Source: Candidatus Gastranaerophilales bacterium HUM_12 (GTDB lineage: Bacteria; Cyanobacteriota; Vampirovibrionia; Gastranaerophilales; Gastranaerophilaceae). From it: 5,587 bases of DNA. Below, in pieces: positions 1 through 5,163 of this stretch. Within the stretch, counting starts at the first letter, position 1; the number at the start of each line of letters is the position of its first letter. The stretch lies in NCBI GenBank assembly GCA_002102825.1, contig DABJ01000049.1, forward strand, positions 1 through 5,587, given 5' to 3'. The position numbers and the translations under genes are program-made. Under the pieces are notes generated by a model that worked only from the letters and a program-made list of their open reading frames with translations, searched no databases and was not told where the DNA came from.

Positions 1-103
1 CAAGGGGTGGACATTTTGTGCTTTTTCACTCCTTATTACCCTATAGACTTACCCCCCTATCAACTTTAATTCTCCATTCACTATTCATACCGCATTTTGT
101 TTA

Positions 104-144
104 AATAAAAATTTGCATATTAAAAATCTTAATAAAAATTTACA
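104..144. repeat. Direct repeat AATAAAAATTT(G/A)CA, two copies
   Basis: Two 14-base copies at 104-117 and 131-144 differ at one position and start 27 bases apart. They lie in the AT-rich zone upstream of the infA promoter. They could be a bent-DNA or upstream activating element, or chance in low-complexity sequence. Confidence 0.4.
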
Positions 145-180
145 AACATGTAAAAAGCTTTTATTTTAAAGGTTTTCGTG

Positions 181-288
181 CAAATCCTTTATACTCTAGT
201 TGTGTGCTATGTTTATATAAACAAACATACAAATCTTTTATTAAGATACCTTAAAACCCTGTGAAAATCGCTTGCAAACAAATCTTTT
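181..288. repeat. CAAATC(C/T)TTT element, three copies at 49-base spacing
   Basis: CAAATCCTTT at 181-190, CAAATCTTTT at 230-239 and CAAATCTTTT at 279-288 start exactly 49 bases apart both times. The sequence between copies has little further similarity, so this is not a plain tandem repeat unless it is very old. The third copy sits inside the candidate promoter spacer. A binding site for a regulator is possible but unproven. Confidence 0.45.
210..223. promoter_or_regulatory. 14-bp perfect palindrome, possible operator
   Basis: TGTTTATATAAACA is its own reverse complement over 14 bases. It lies about 50 bases upstream of the candidate -35 box, a position that fits a regulator binding as a dimer. 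It has no U-run after it, so it is not a terminator. AT-rich palindromes also occur by chance, so the functional call is tentative. Confidence 0.35.
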
Positions 289-293
289 GCAAG
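271..293. promoter_or_regulatory. 8-bp perfect inverted repeat overlapping the promoter
   Basis: CTTGCAAA (271-278) and TTTGCAAG (286-293) are perfect reverse complements separated by seven bases. The core TTGCAA is itself palindromic. The repeat spans the candidate -35 and ends just before the -10, where a bound repressor would block RNA polymerase. If transcription starts upstream it would instead form an RNA hairpin. Confidence 0.45.
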
Positions 294-299
294 TATTAT
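272..299 (+). promoter_or_regulatory. Candidate sigma70-type promoter for the infA operon
   Basis: TTGCAA at 272-277 matches four of six bases of the -35 consensus. TATTAT at 294-299 matches five of six of the -10. The spacer is 16 bp. A start near base 306 would give a leader of about 47 bases before infA. The match is moderate and the region is AT-rich, so other start points are possible. Confidence 0.4.
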
Positions 300-306
300 T
301 AAAATA

Positions 307-325
307 TGCGCATGTAGTGTGCGTA
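307..325 (+). promoter_or_regulatory. Hairpin in the infA 5' leader
   Basis: TGCGCA (307-312) pairs with TGCGTA (320-325) in six base pairs, one of them G-U, around a seven-base loop. It is richer in GC than its surroundings. If the promoter at 272-299 is used, this hairpin would lie at the very 5' end of the mRNA, where such structures often protect against decay. The infA ribosome binding site lies 17 bases further on and stays free. Confidence 0.4.
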
Positions 326-352
326 GTTTACTAAGCCGAAAAAGAGGAAACA

Positions 353-568
353 ATGGCAAAAGACGTTATAGAACTAGAAGGCACTATTATTGAATCCATG
401 CCTAACGCAATGTTTAAAGTTAAACTTGAAAATGACCATGAAATCTTGGCTCATATTTCAGGCAAAATCAGAAAAAACTTCATCAGAATCTTGCCTGGCG
501 ATAGAGTAAAAGTGGAAATGACCCCTTATGACTTGTCAAAAGGCCGTATCACATTCAGATTGAAGTAA
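353..568 (+). CDS. infA: Translation initiation factor IF-1
   Basis: IF-1 binds the A site of the 30S subunit during initiation, together with IF-2 and IF-3, and keeps tRNA out of it. The 71-residue protein has the normal family length and is one S1/OB-fold domain. Family landmarks include NAMF (18-21), HISGKIR (34-40), PGDRV (48-52) and TPYDLSKGRITFRL near the C-terminus. The start is supported by AGAGGA at 343-348, four bases before the ATG, which is rather close. It is the first gene of the run, after a 350-base non-coding region, and is followed 48 bases later by rpmJ, the standard pairing. The sequence is strongly cyanobacteria-like in its second half. Confidence 0.98.
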   Translation: MAKDVIELEGTIIESMPNAMFKVKLENDHEILAHISGKIRKNFIRILPGDRVKVEMTPYDLSKGRITFRLK

Positions 569-616
569 TAACAAGTTTTAATCTCACGTAAAAATACAAA
601 ATAAAGGAAAAAGAAA

Positions 617-730
617 ATGAAAGTAAGATCATCAGTAAAGAAAATTTGTGAAAAATGCAAATGTATCAAAAGAAAAGGCAGAATTGCCGTAATTTGTGAA
701 AACCCAAAACACAAACAAAGACAAGGTTAA
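617..730 (+). CDS. rpmJ: 50S ribosomal protein L36
   Basis: This is a 37-residue gene, read directly as MKVRSSVKKICEKCKCIKRK at its start and ending KHKQRQG. L36 is the smallest ribosomal protein and sits in the large subunit, contacting 23S rRNA. The zinc-binding set is complete: Cys11, Cys14, Cys27 and His32, so this is the zinc-containing form. An extra cysteine occurs at position 16, where a hydrophobic residue is more usual. AAAGGA at 603-608 lies eight bases before the ATG. The gene sits between infA and rpsM as in most bacteria, and the length matches the family. Confidence 0.97.
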   Translation: MKVRSSVKKICEKCKCIKRKGRIAVICENPKHKQRQG

Positions 731-841
731 TCACCTTTAATGATTAAATCGTGGGACTTACGCACGCAATCAGTGAGTGGTGAGGAAGTATTTATGCCTC
801 ATATCAAAAAAATCTAACAACAAGAAAAGGAGAAAAATTAA
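731..841 (+). promoter_or_regulatory. Structured spacer and leader before rpsM
   Basis: This 111-base spacer is long for the operon and contains folds that the A-rich spacers elsewhere lack. TGATT (741-745) pairs with AATCA (768-772), with CGTG (750-753) and CACG (763-766) nested inside. ACTTAC (756-761) can instead pair with GTGAGT (773-778), so the two are mutually exclusive. TGAGG (781-785) pairs with CCTCA (797-801). The rpsM ribosome binding site AAGGAG is at 827-832. In E. coli, S4 represses the alpha operon by binding a folded leader at rpsM. A similar role here is inference. Confidence 0.4.
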
Positions 842-1207
842 ATGGCAAGATTAGTAGGGGTAGATTTACCTCGTAACAAAAGAATGGAAATAGCCTTAAC
901 TTACATCTACGGTATCGGACCAACTAGAAGTAAGAAAATTTTAGCAGCAACTGGTATTTCACCAGACTTGAGAACAGACGATTTAACAGATGAAGATATT
1001 AAATTGTTACGTAACGAATTGTCTAATTACCACATTGAAGGTGACTTAAGACGTGAAGTTACTATGAATATTAAACGTTTACAAGAAATCGGTTCATTCA
1101 GAGGAATGCGTCACAAACGTAAACTTCCATGCCGTGGACAAAGAACTAAAACTAATGCTAGAACTCAACGCGGTAAAAAAACAGGACCTATTTCTAAGAA
1201 AAAATAA
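842..1207 (+). CDS. rpsM: 30S ribosomal protein S13
   Basis: S13 sits in the head of the small subunit, contacts 16S rRNA and L5 of the large subunit, and its tail reaches the P-site tRNA. The 121 residues match the family. YIYGIGPTRS (21-30) is the helix-hairpin region. RREVTMNIKRL (70-80) follows, and the basic tail GMRHKRKLPCRGQRTKTNART (88-108) is the hallmark. The start has AAGGAG at 827-832, nine bases upstream. The gene follows a 111-base structured spacer after rpmJ and precedes rpsK, the normal alpha-operon order. Nothing looks truncated or unusual. Confidence 0.98.
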   Translation: MARLVGVDLPRNKRMEIALTYIYGIGPTRSKKILAATGISPDLRTDDLTDEDIKLLRNELSNYHIEGDLRREVTMNIKRLQEIGSFRGMRHKRKLPCRGQRTKTNARTQRGKKTGPISKKK

Positions 1208-1221
1208 TCGTTGAACAGCGA
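1208..1221 (+). promoter_or_regulatory. Small hairpin just after rpsM
   Basis: TCGTT (1208-1212) pairs with AGCGA (1217-1221), including one G-U pair, around a GAAC loop, immediately after the rpsM stop codon. No U-run follows, so it is unlikely to be a terminator. It could be an mRNA-stability or processing element in the 91-base rpsM-rpsK spacer. The remainder of the spacer is A-rich and leads into the rpsK ribosome binding site, AAAGGA at 1286-1291. Confidence 0.3.
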
Positions 1222-1298
1222 ATTTAACATTATGTTTCTGTCGCAAGATGGAAAAAATAAAAAGAAAATAAAAAAGTAAAAAGATAAAGGATAAAGAA

Positions 1299-1685
1299 AT
1301 GGCAAGACCACAAAAAACTAAGAAAAAAGAAAAGAAAAATGTATTGCAAGGGGTTGTACATATTCAATCTACTTTCAACAATACAATTGTAACTTCAACT
1401 GATACACAAGGTAATGCTATTGCTTGGGCAACAGCTGGTGCTTCAGGATTTAAAGGTGCTAGAAAAGGTACTCCGTTTGCAGCACAATCAGCAGCTGAAA
1501 TGGTTGCTAAAAAATCAATTGACCAAGGAATGAAAAAGGTTGAAGTTCATATTAAAGGACCAGGATCAGGCAGAGAAACAGCTATCAGAGCTATTCAGGC
1601 TGCTGGTTTAGAAATTACTTTAATCAAGGACGTTACACCAATCCCACACAACGGATGCCGTCCTCCTAAAAAACGTAGAGTATAA
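1299..1685 (+). CDS. rpsK: 30S ribosomal protein S11
   Basis: S11 lies on the platform of the 30S subunit near the E site, where it binds 16S rRNA and S7 and helps select the correct codon-anticodon pairing. The 128-residue length is normal. HIQSTFNNTIVT (21-32), GASGFKGARKGTPFAAQSAA (47-66), KGPGSGRE (86-93) and the C-terminal TPIPHNGCRPPKKRRV are all family signatures. Asn118-Gly119 corresponds to the site known to become isoaspartate in E. coli S11. The first 13 residues are lysine-rich. AAAGGA lies seven bases before the ATG. It is flanked by rpsM and rpsD as expected for an alpha operon. Confidence 0.98.
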   Translation: MARPQKTKKKEKKNVLQGVVHIQSTFNNTIVTSTDTQGNAIAWATAGASGFKGARKGTPFAAQSAAEMVAKKSIDQGMKKVEVHIKGPGSGRETAIRAIQAAGLEITLIKDVTPIPHNGCRPPKKRRV

Positions 1686-1787
1686 TCTACATATTAATTA
1701 ATAATGTAACAATATCGCGGGGGCTTGCGTAAATAGTCCAAACGCAAACCATAGATGCCCCGCAAAAGAAAAGGAGAAAAATTAAAA
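1686..1787 (+). promoter_or_regulatory. Structured rpsD leader, candidate S4 autoregulatory RNA
   Basis: Two helices occupy this 102-base spacer. The first is AT-rich: TACAT (1688-1692) pairs with ATGTA (1704-1708), plus three inner pairs past a bulge. The second is GC-rich and striking in this AT-rich DNA. GCGGGG (1717-1722) pairs with CCCCGC (1758-1763), and inside it TTGCGT (1725-1730) pairs with ACGCAA (1742-1747) around an 11-base loop. Nine bases (1748-1756) are left unpaired on the 3' side. An A-rich run, not a U-run, follows, so it is not a terminator. The ribosome binding site AAGGAG is at 1771-1776. S4 is a known leader-binding autoregulator in E. coli and Bacillus; its role here is inferred from position. 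Confidence 0.5.
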
Positions 1788-2390
1788 ATGTCAAGATATA
1801 CAGGACCTACTAATAAATTATTCCGTAACTACGGAGTTAAGGATTTATCAAACAGAAAGTTGACTTCTTCAATGAGACAACATGCTTCAGGTCAACACGG
1901 AGCTGTTAGAAAAAAACTTTCTGAATATGCAATCCACTTAAACGAAAAACAAAAAATCAGATTAACTTACTTAGTAAGTGAAAAACAATTTGTTAGATAT
2001 TATAACGAAGCTGCAAGAAGAAAAGGTGTTACAGGTACAATCTTACTTCAATTATTAGAATCAAGATTAGACAACATCTTATTCAGAGCAGGTTTTGGTA
2101 TTACTCGTAAACAAACAAGACAAATCGTTAACCACGGTCACGTTCTTGTAAACGATAAAAAAGTTGATATTCCATCATACTTGGTAAAACCTGGTGATGT
2201 TATCACAGTTAAATCAAAAAGTGCAAAATATGTAAAAGATGTAATGGAAATGATCGATATGGCTTGTGCTCCAGCTTGGATGACAATTGATAGCGAAGCG
2301 TTAAAAATTACATTTGACAGAATTCCTGAAAGAGAAGAATTAGATCCGGAAATCAAGGAACAACTTGTAATCGAATATTATTCTAAGTAG
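1788..2390 (+). CDS. rpsD: 30S ribosomal protein S4
   Basis: S4 is a primary assembly protein that binds the 5' domain of 16S rRNA, helps form the mRNA entry helicase site, and in several bacteria represses its own operon. The start at 1788 gives MSRYTGPTNKLFRNYG, the usual S4 beginning, with AAGGAG at 1771-1776, 11 bases upstream. An in-frame ATG at 1755 would add 11 residues encoded by the hairpin and the ribosome binding site, so it is rejected. The protein is 200 residues, a typical length. The S4 RNA-binding domain spans about 92-154 (SRLDNILFRAGF, VNHGHVLVN, KPGDVITV). It lacks N-terminal zinc cysteines; the only Cys is at 160. Its place between rpsK and rpoA is Clostridia-like. Confidence 0.97.
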   Translation: MSRYTGPTNKLFRNYGVKDLSNRKLTSSMRQHASGQHGAVRKKLSEYAIHLNEKQKIRLTYLVSEKQFVRYYNEAARRKGVTGTILLQLLESRLDNILFRAGFGITRKQTRQIVNHGHVLVNDKKVDIPSYLVKPGDVITVKSKSAKYVKDVMEMIDMACAPAWMTIDSEALKITFDRIPEREELDPEIKEQLVIEYYSK

Positions 2391-2460
2391 GAATTGTAAG
2401 TAGTAAGCATTAGCTTAAATGACTAGCAATTAAGTAGATTTTAACTAGGAGAATAAAATA

Positions 2461-3432
2461 ATGGAATTAAAAATTAAATGTGTTGATACAGCGACAAGTT
2501 CTGACGGATCCCAATATGGAAAATTCGTTATTGAACCGTTAGAAAGAGGATTCGGTACAACAATCGGTAACTCTTTAAGACGTGTATTGCTATCAAGTCT
2601 TGAAGGTACAGCAGTTACCAGTGCAAGAATCGAAGGTATTACTCACGAATATACAGCAATTCCGGGTGTTTTAGAAGACGTAATTGATGTTATGTTAAAT
2701 CTTAAAGGATTAGTTGTTAAAACTGATTCTAAAGAATCTCAACACTTAAGAATTGATGTAGATAAACCTGGTCCTGTATTGGCAAGTGATATCCAATTAC
2801 CGGCAGGTGTTAAAGTTGTTAACCCTGATTGGTTAATTTGTACAGTAGCTGACGGTGGTTCATTCCACGCAGACGTTATTGTTGACACCGGAAAAGGATA
2901 CGTTCCACATGATGTTCCAAGAGATGCTAAAGATGCATCAATTGATGTATTACCAATCGATGCAACATTCATGCCTATCAAACGTGTAAGCTACAATGTT
3001 GAAAGCGCTCGTGTTGGTGATGCTTTAGACTTCGACAAGTTAACTCTTGAAATCTGGTCTAACGGATCAATTGATGTTCAAAATGCTTTGAGTCAAGCAT
3101 CAAATCTTCTTATTGAACACTTTATGCAAATCGCTGCAATCACAGGCCAACCTGCAATTGCACCTCTTCCTCAAGTAGAAGAAAATGCTAAAGAAGAAGA
3201 AGAAGCTCCATCAATGACAATTGAAGAATTGGAATTGTCTGTAAGAGCTTACAACTGCTTAAAAAGAGCAAGCATCAATTCAATGGCTGAATTGTTGAAA
3301 AAATCAGAACACGATTTATTGAACATTAAAAACTTCGGCAAAAAATCTTCAGATGAAGTTATCGAAAGACTTCACCACTTCGGCTTAGACTTGGCTCCAA
3401 GTCCTGTTGAAGAAGAAGATTTAATTGGATAA
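2461..3432 (+). CDS. rpoA: DNA-directed RNA polymerase subunit alpha
   Basis: The alpha dimer scaffolds assembly of beta and beta', and its C-terminal domain binds promoter UP elements and activators. The 323-residue protein has both domains. The N-terminal domain covers about 1-230, with the dimerisation motif PLERGFGTTIGNSLRRVLLS (26-45). An acidic linker (about 238-250, rich in Glu) follows. The C-terminal domain covers about 253-311. The DNA-contact residues are kept as VRAYNCLKRA (261-270; Arg262, Asn265 and Cys266 correspond to E. coli 265, 268 and 269) and FGKKS (292-296). A short acidic tail ends the protein. AGGAG at 2447-2451 lies nine bases before the ATG. It sits between rpsD and rplQ, the usual position. 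Confidence 0.98.
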   Translation: MELKIKCVDTATSSDGSQYGKFVIEPLERGFGTTIGNSLRRVLLSSLEGTAVTSARIEGITHEYTAIPGVLEDVIDVMLNLKGLVVKTDSKESQHLRIDVDKPGPVLASDIQLPAGVKVVNPDWLICTVADGGSFHADVIVDTGKGYVPHDVPRDAKDASIDVLPIDATFMPIKRVSYNVESARVGDALDFDKLTLEIWSNGSIDVQNALSQASNLLIEHFMQIAAITGQPAIAPLPQVEENAKEEEEAPSMTIEELELSVRAYNCLKRASINSMAELLKKSEHDLLNIKNFGKKSSDEVIERLHHFGLDLAPSPVEEEDLIG

Positions 3433-3479
3433 TTAAATTAAACAGATAATACAAAAAATAAGTAAAGGATACGAAAACA

Positions 3480-3908
3480 ATGAGACATATGTGTAAAAAA
3501 CATACGCTAGGAAAAGCACAAGACCAAAGAAAAGCTTTGTTGCGTTCTTTAGCTACTGAACTTTTTGTACACGGTGAAATAACTACAACATTGGCTCGTG
3601 CTAAAGCATTGAAACCATACGCAGAAAAAGTTATTTCTCTTGCAAAAAAAGGTGATTTGAACTCAATTCGTCAAGCTGCAAAATATATTTACAACAAAGA
3701 AACCGGTAAATATATGGACTTAGCTTCAGGCGAAACATTTGATGCACCACAAAAAGATAAAAAATTAGCTTCACAAACAGTTTTGAGAAAATTATTTGTT
3801 GTAATCAGCAAACAATACTCAGAAAAAAATGGTGGATATACAAGAATTTACCACTTGCCACCAAGACGTGGAGATGCTTCTGAAATGGCACTAATTCAGT
3901 TGGTGTAA
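3480..3908 (+). CDS. rplQ: 50S ribosomal protein L17, with internal insertion
   Basis: L17 binds 23S rRNA near the base of the large subunit, close to the exit tunnel opening. Family motifs are clear: MRH at the start, LGKAQDQRKALLRSL (10-24), TTTLARAKAL (35-44), and GGYTRIYHLPPRRGDASEMA (118-137) near the end. At 142 residues it is longer than the usual 116 to 130. The excess lies around residues 72-95, between the AAKYIYN helix and the LRKLF helix, which in B. subtilis L17 are joined by a shorter link. AAAGGA at 3464-3469 lies ten bases upstream of the ATG. It is followed only seven bases later by truA. Confidence 0.97.
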   Translation: MRHMCKKHTLGKAQDQRKALLRSLATELFVHGEITTTLARAKALKPYAEKVISLAKKGDLNSIRQAAKYIYNKETGKYMDLASGETFDAPQKDKKLASQTVLRKLFVVISKQYSEKNGGYTRIYHLPPRRGDASEMALIQLV

Positions 3909-3915
3909 TTACAGA

Positions 3916-4704
3916 ATGCGATATGCAATTTCAGTTCAATATATCGGAAAGAACTACTCGGGGAGCCAAATTCAACTCGAAAATGGCAAACCGATAGACT
4001 CTCCGACAATACAAGGAGAACTCGAAAAAGCACTTTGTACATTGATATTAGGCAAGCGATATGTCCAAATGGACGAAGCTTCCAAAAATAAACGGCCGAT
4101 TAGGGCAATATTTTCCGGCAGAACAGACAAAGGAGTGAATTCTCTTGGGCAGGTTGTTCATTTTGATACGGACGAAACGATTGTTGCTTCAAAGTTTCTC
4201 TACTCAATAAATGAAATTTTACCTGATGATATATCTGTTAGTGAAATTAAAAAAGTTGATGAAAATTTTCATGCTCAAAAGTCTGCAAAGAAACGTTTTT
4301 ATAGGTTCGAATTTATAAACAGACGTTGTAAAAATGCTTTTGATGGAAATTTGTTGAGAGTGAAATACCAAACAGATGTTGAAAGAATGCAAAAATCTTT
4401 GAACTATTTGCTAGGTGAACACGACTTTTCCAGTTTCAAAAGTTCCGGAACGCTTAACCCGAGCAAAATTTGCACTATATATGAAGCTAAAGTTTCAAAG
4501 GTCGGCGACAAAGTTACGATTGATATTGTAGGAAACAGATTTTTATACAATATGGTCAGAACAATTGTCGGAACTCTTTTAGAAATAGAAGGGCACAATT
4601 TAGCACCGGAACATATATTAAATGTTTTGGAAGCTAAAGACCGCACAAAAGCGGGAATGACTGTTAGTCCCTACGGATTAACTTTGATGAAAGTAATGTA
4701 TTAA
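3916..4704 (+). CDS. truA: tRNA pseudouridine(38-40) synthase TruA
   Basis: TruA converts uridines 38, 39 and 40 in the anticodon arm of many tRNAs to pseudouridine. The catalytic motif SGRTDKGVNSLGQVVHFDTD (67-86) holds the catalytic Asp71. Further family motifs are FHAQKSAKKRFYRF (118-131), GEHDFSSFKS (167-176), GNRFLYNMVRTIVGTLL (206-222) and the C-terminal SPYGLTL. The 262 residues are near normal, with a slightly longer segment (about 46-62) before the catalytic loop. A usually aromatic residue in the N-terminal G(W/Y)Q motif is Ser17. The ATG lies seven bases after the rplQ stop and lacks a clear Shine-Dalgarno, so translation is probably coupled to rplQ. Codon choice is less like the ribosomal genes, consistent with lower expression. 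Confidence 0.97.
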   Translation: MRYAISVQYIGKNYSGSQIQLENGKPIDSPTIQGELEKALCTLILGKRYVQMDEASKNKRPIRAIFSGRTDKGVNSLGQVVHFDTDETIVASKFLYSINEILPDDISVSEIKKVDENFHAQKSAKKRFYRFEFINRRCKNAFDGNLLRVKYQTDVERMQKSLNYLLGEHDFSSFKSSGTLNPSKICTIYEAKVSKVGDKVTIDIVGNRFLYNMVRTIVGTLLEIEGHNLAPEHILNVLEAKDRTKAGMTVSPYGLTLMKVMY

Positions 4705-4725
4705 AATAATAAACGGAGAAATGCA

Positions 4726-5163
4726 ATGAAAACATATTCAGCAAAACCTCTAGAAGTTGAAAGAAAATGGTATGTAATTGATGCTGATGGCGAAACATTA
4801 GGTCGCTTGGCAGTTAGAATTGCTAACATTTTGAGAGGTAAAAACAAACCTGAATACACTCCAAACGTTGATACTGGCGATTTCGTTATCGTAATCAATG
4901 CTGAAAAAGTGAAAGTTACAGGTAAGAAAGAAACTGACAAAATTTATTTACACCACACTGGTTACCCAGGTGGATTAAAATCAGCTAGCTTCAAAGAGTT
5001 GATGGAAAAAGACCCAAGAATCGTTATTGAACATGCTGTTCGCGGTATGTTACAACACAACACTTTGGGTGCTGAACAATTCAACAAATTAAAAGTTTAC
5101 GTTGGTCCTGAGCACCCACATGCAGCTCAAAAACCAGTTGTACTTGAAAAGGAGGCTAAATAA
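4726..5163 (+). CDS. rplM: 50S ribosomal protein L13
   Basis: L13 is an early assembly protein of the large subunit that binds 23S rRNA. The 145 residues match the family. Motifs in order are KWYVIDADGETLGRLA (14-29), GDFVIVINAEKVKVTGKK (51-68), YLHHTGYPGGLK (74-85), VRGMLQHNTLG (105-115) and LKVYVGPEHPHAAQKP (122-137). The start has GGAG at 4715-4718, seven bases upstream. An earlier ATG at 4721 is out of frame and meets TGA after two codons. The 21-base gap after truA implies cotranscription. Its last codons contain the rpsI ribosome binding site, and its stop overlaps the rpsI start by one base, the standard L13-S9 pairing. Confidence 0.98.
   Translation: MKTYSAKPLEVERKWYVIDADGETLGRLAVRIANILRGKNKPEYTPNVDTGDFVIVINAEKVKVTGKKETDKIYLHHTGYPGGLKSASFKELMEKDPRIVIEHAVRGMLQHNTLGAEQFNKLKVYVGPEHPHAAQKPVVLEKEAK
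5149..5155 (+). promoter_or_regulatory. Shine-Dalgarno of rpsI inside rplM
   Basis: AAGGAGG lies within the last codons of rplM (Glu-Lys-Glu-Ala), seven bases before the rpsI ATG. It is the best match to the anti-Shine-Dalgarno sequence in the window and decides the rpsI start at 5163 over the in-frame ATG at 5181. It allows strong initiation at rpsI as ribosomes finish rplM. Confidence 0.85.

Larger units (their letters stand above)
1..352. other. Gene-free upstream region: operon promoter and leader
   Basis: No convincing gene lies here. The + strand frames open at base 1 close after about 14 to 33 codons, and none resembles the end of SecY, Adk or Map, the usual upstream neighbours of infA. 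The first 100 bases are pyrimidine-rich on the + strand; the rest is very AT-rich. The region holds the repeats, palindromes and promoter listed separately. A second, weaker promoter-like pair is TTTACA at 139-144 and TATTTT at 162-167 with a 17-bp spacer. A TATACT at 190-195 has no matching -35. The amount of non-coding sequence suggests that infA starts a transcription unit; this is inference. Confidence 0.6.

Noticed and set aside
1..14. Start of a divergent gene on the minus strand (ATG at 14-12, with AAGGAGT at 34-28 on that strand)
   Set aside because: Only about five codons (MSTPL) are inside the window and the Shine-Dalgarno spacing of 13 bases is long. It is possible, but not supportable.
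75..88. Short heptamer repeat CATTCAC/TATTCAT, like cyanobacterial heptamer repeats
   Set aside because: Only two imperfect units are present, too few to call a repeat array.
526..714. Minus-strand open frame across infA and rpmJ
   Set aside because: It overlaps two well-supported genes, shows no recognisable domain, and has low-complexity composition typical of an antisense shadow.
1717..1763. Rho-independent terminator between rpsK and rpsD
   Set aside because: The stem is GC-rich, but it is followed by an A-rich stretch containing the rpsD ribosome binding site, not a U-run.
1755..1787. Longer rpsD reading frame starting at ATG 1755
   Set aside because: The extra 11 residues come from the 3' side of the leader hairpin and the Shine-Dalgarno itself. 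No ribosome binding site precedes 1755, and family members start MSRY as at 1788.
2404..2417. Hairpin TAAGC/GCTTA in the rpsD-rpoA spacer
   Set aside because: Only five pairs, mostly AT, with no U-run and no clear relation to the rpoA ribosome binding site. It is within chance expectation.
4701..4940. Minus-strand open frame across the start of rplM, and similar ones within rpsD, rpoA and truA
   Set aside because: All lie opposite conserved coding sequence and have no recognisable motifs.
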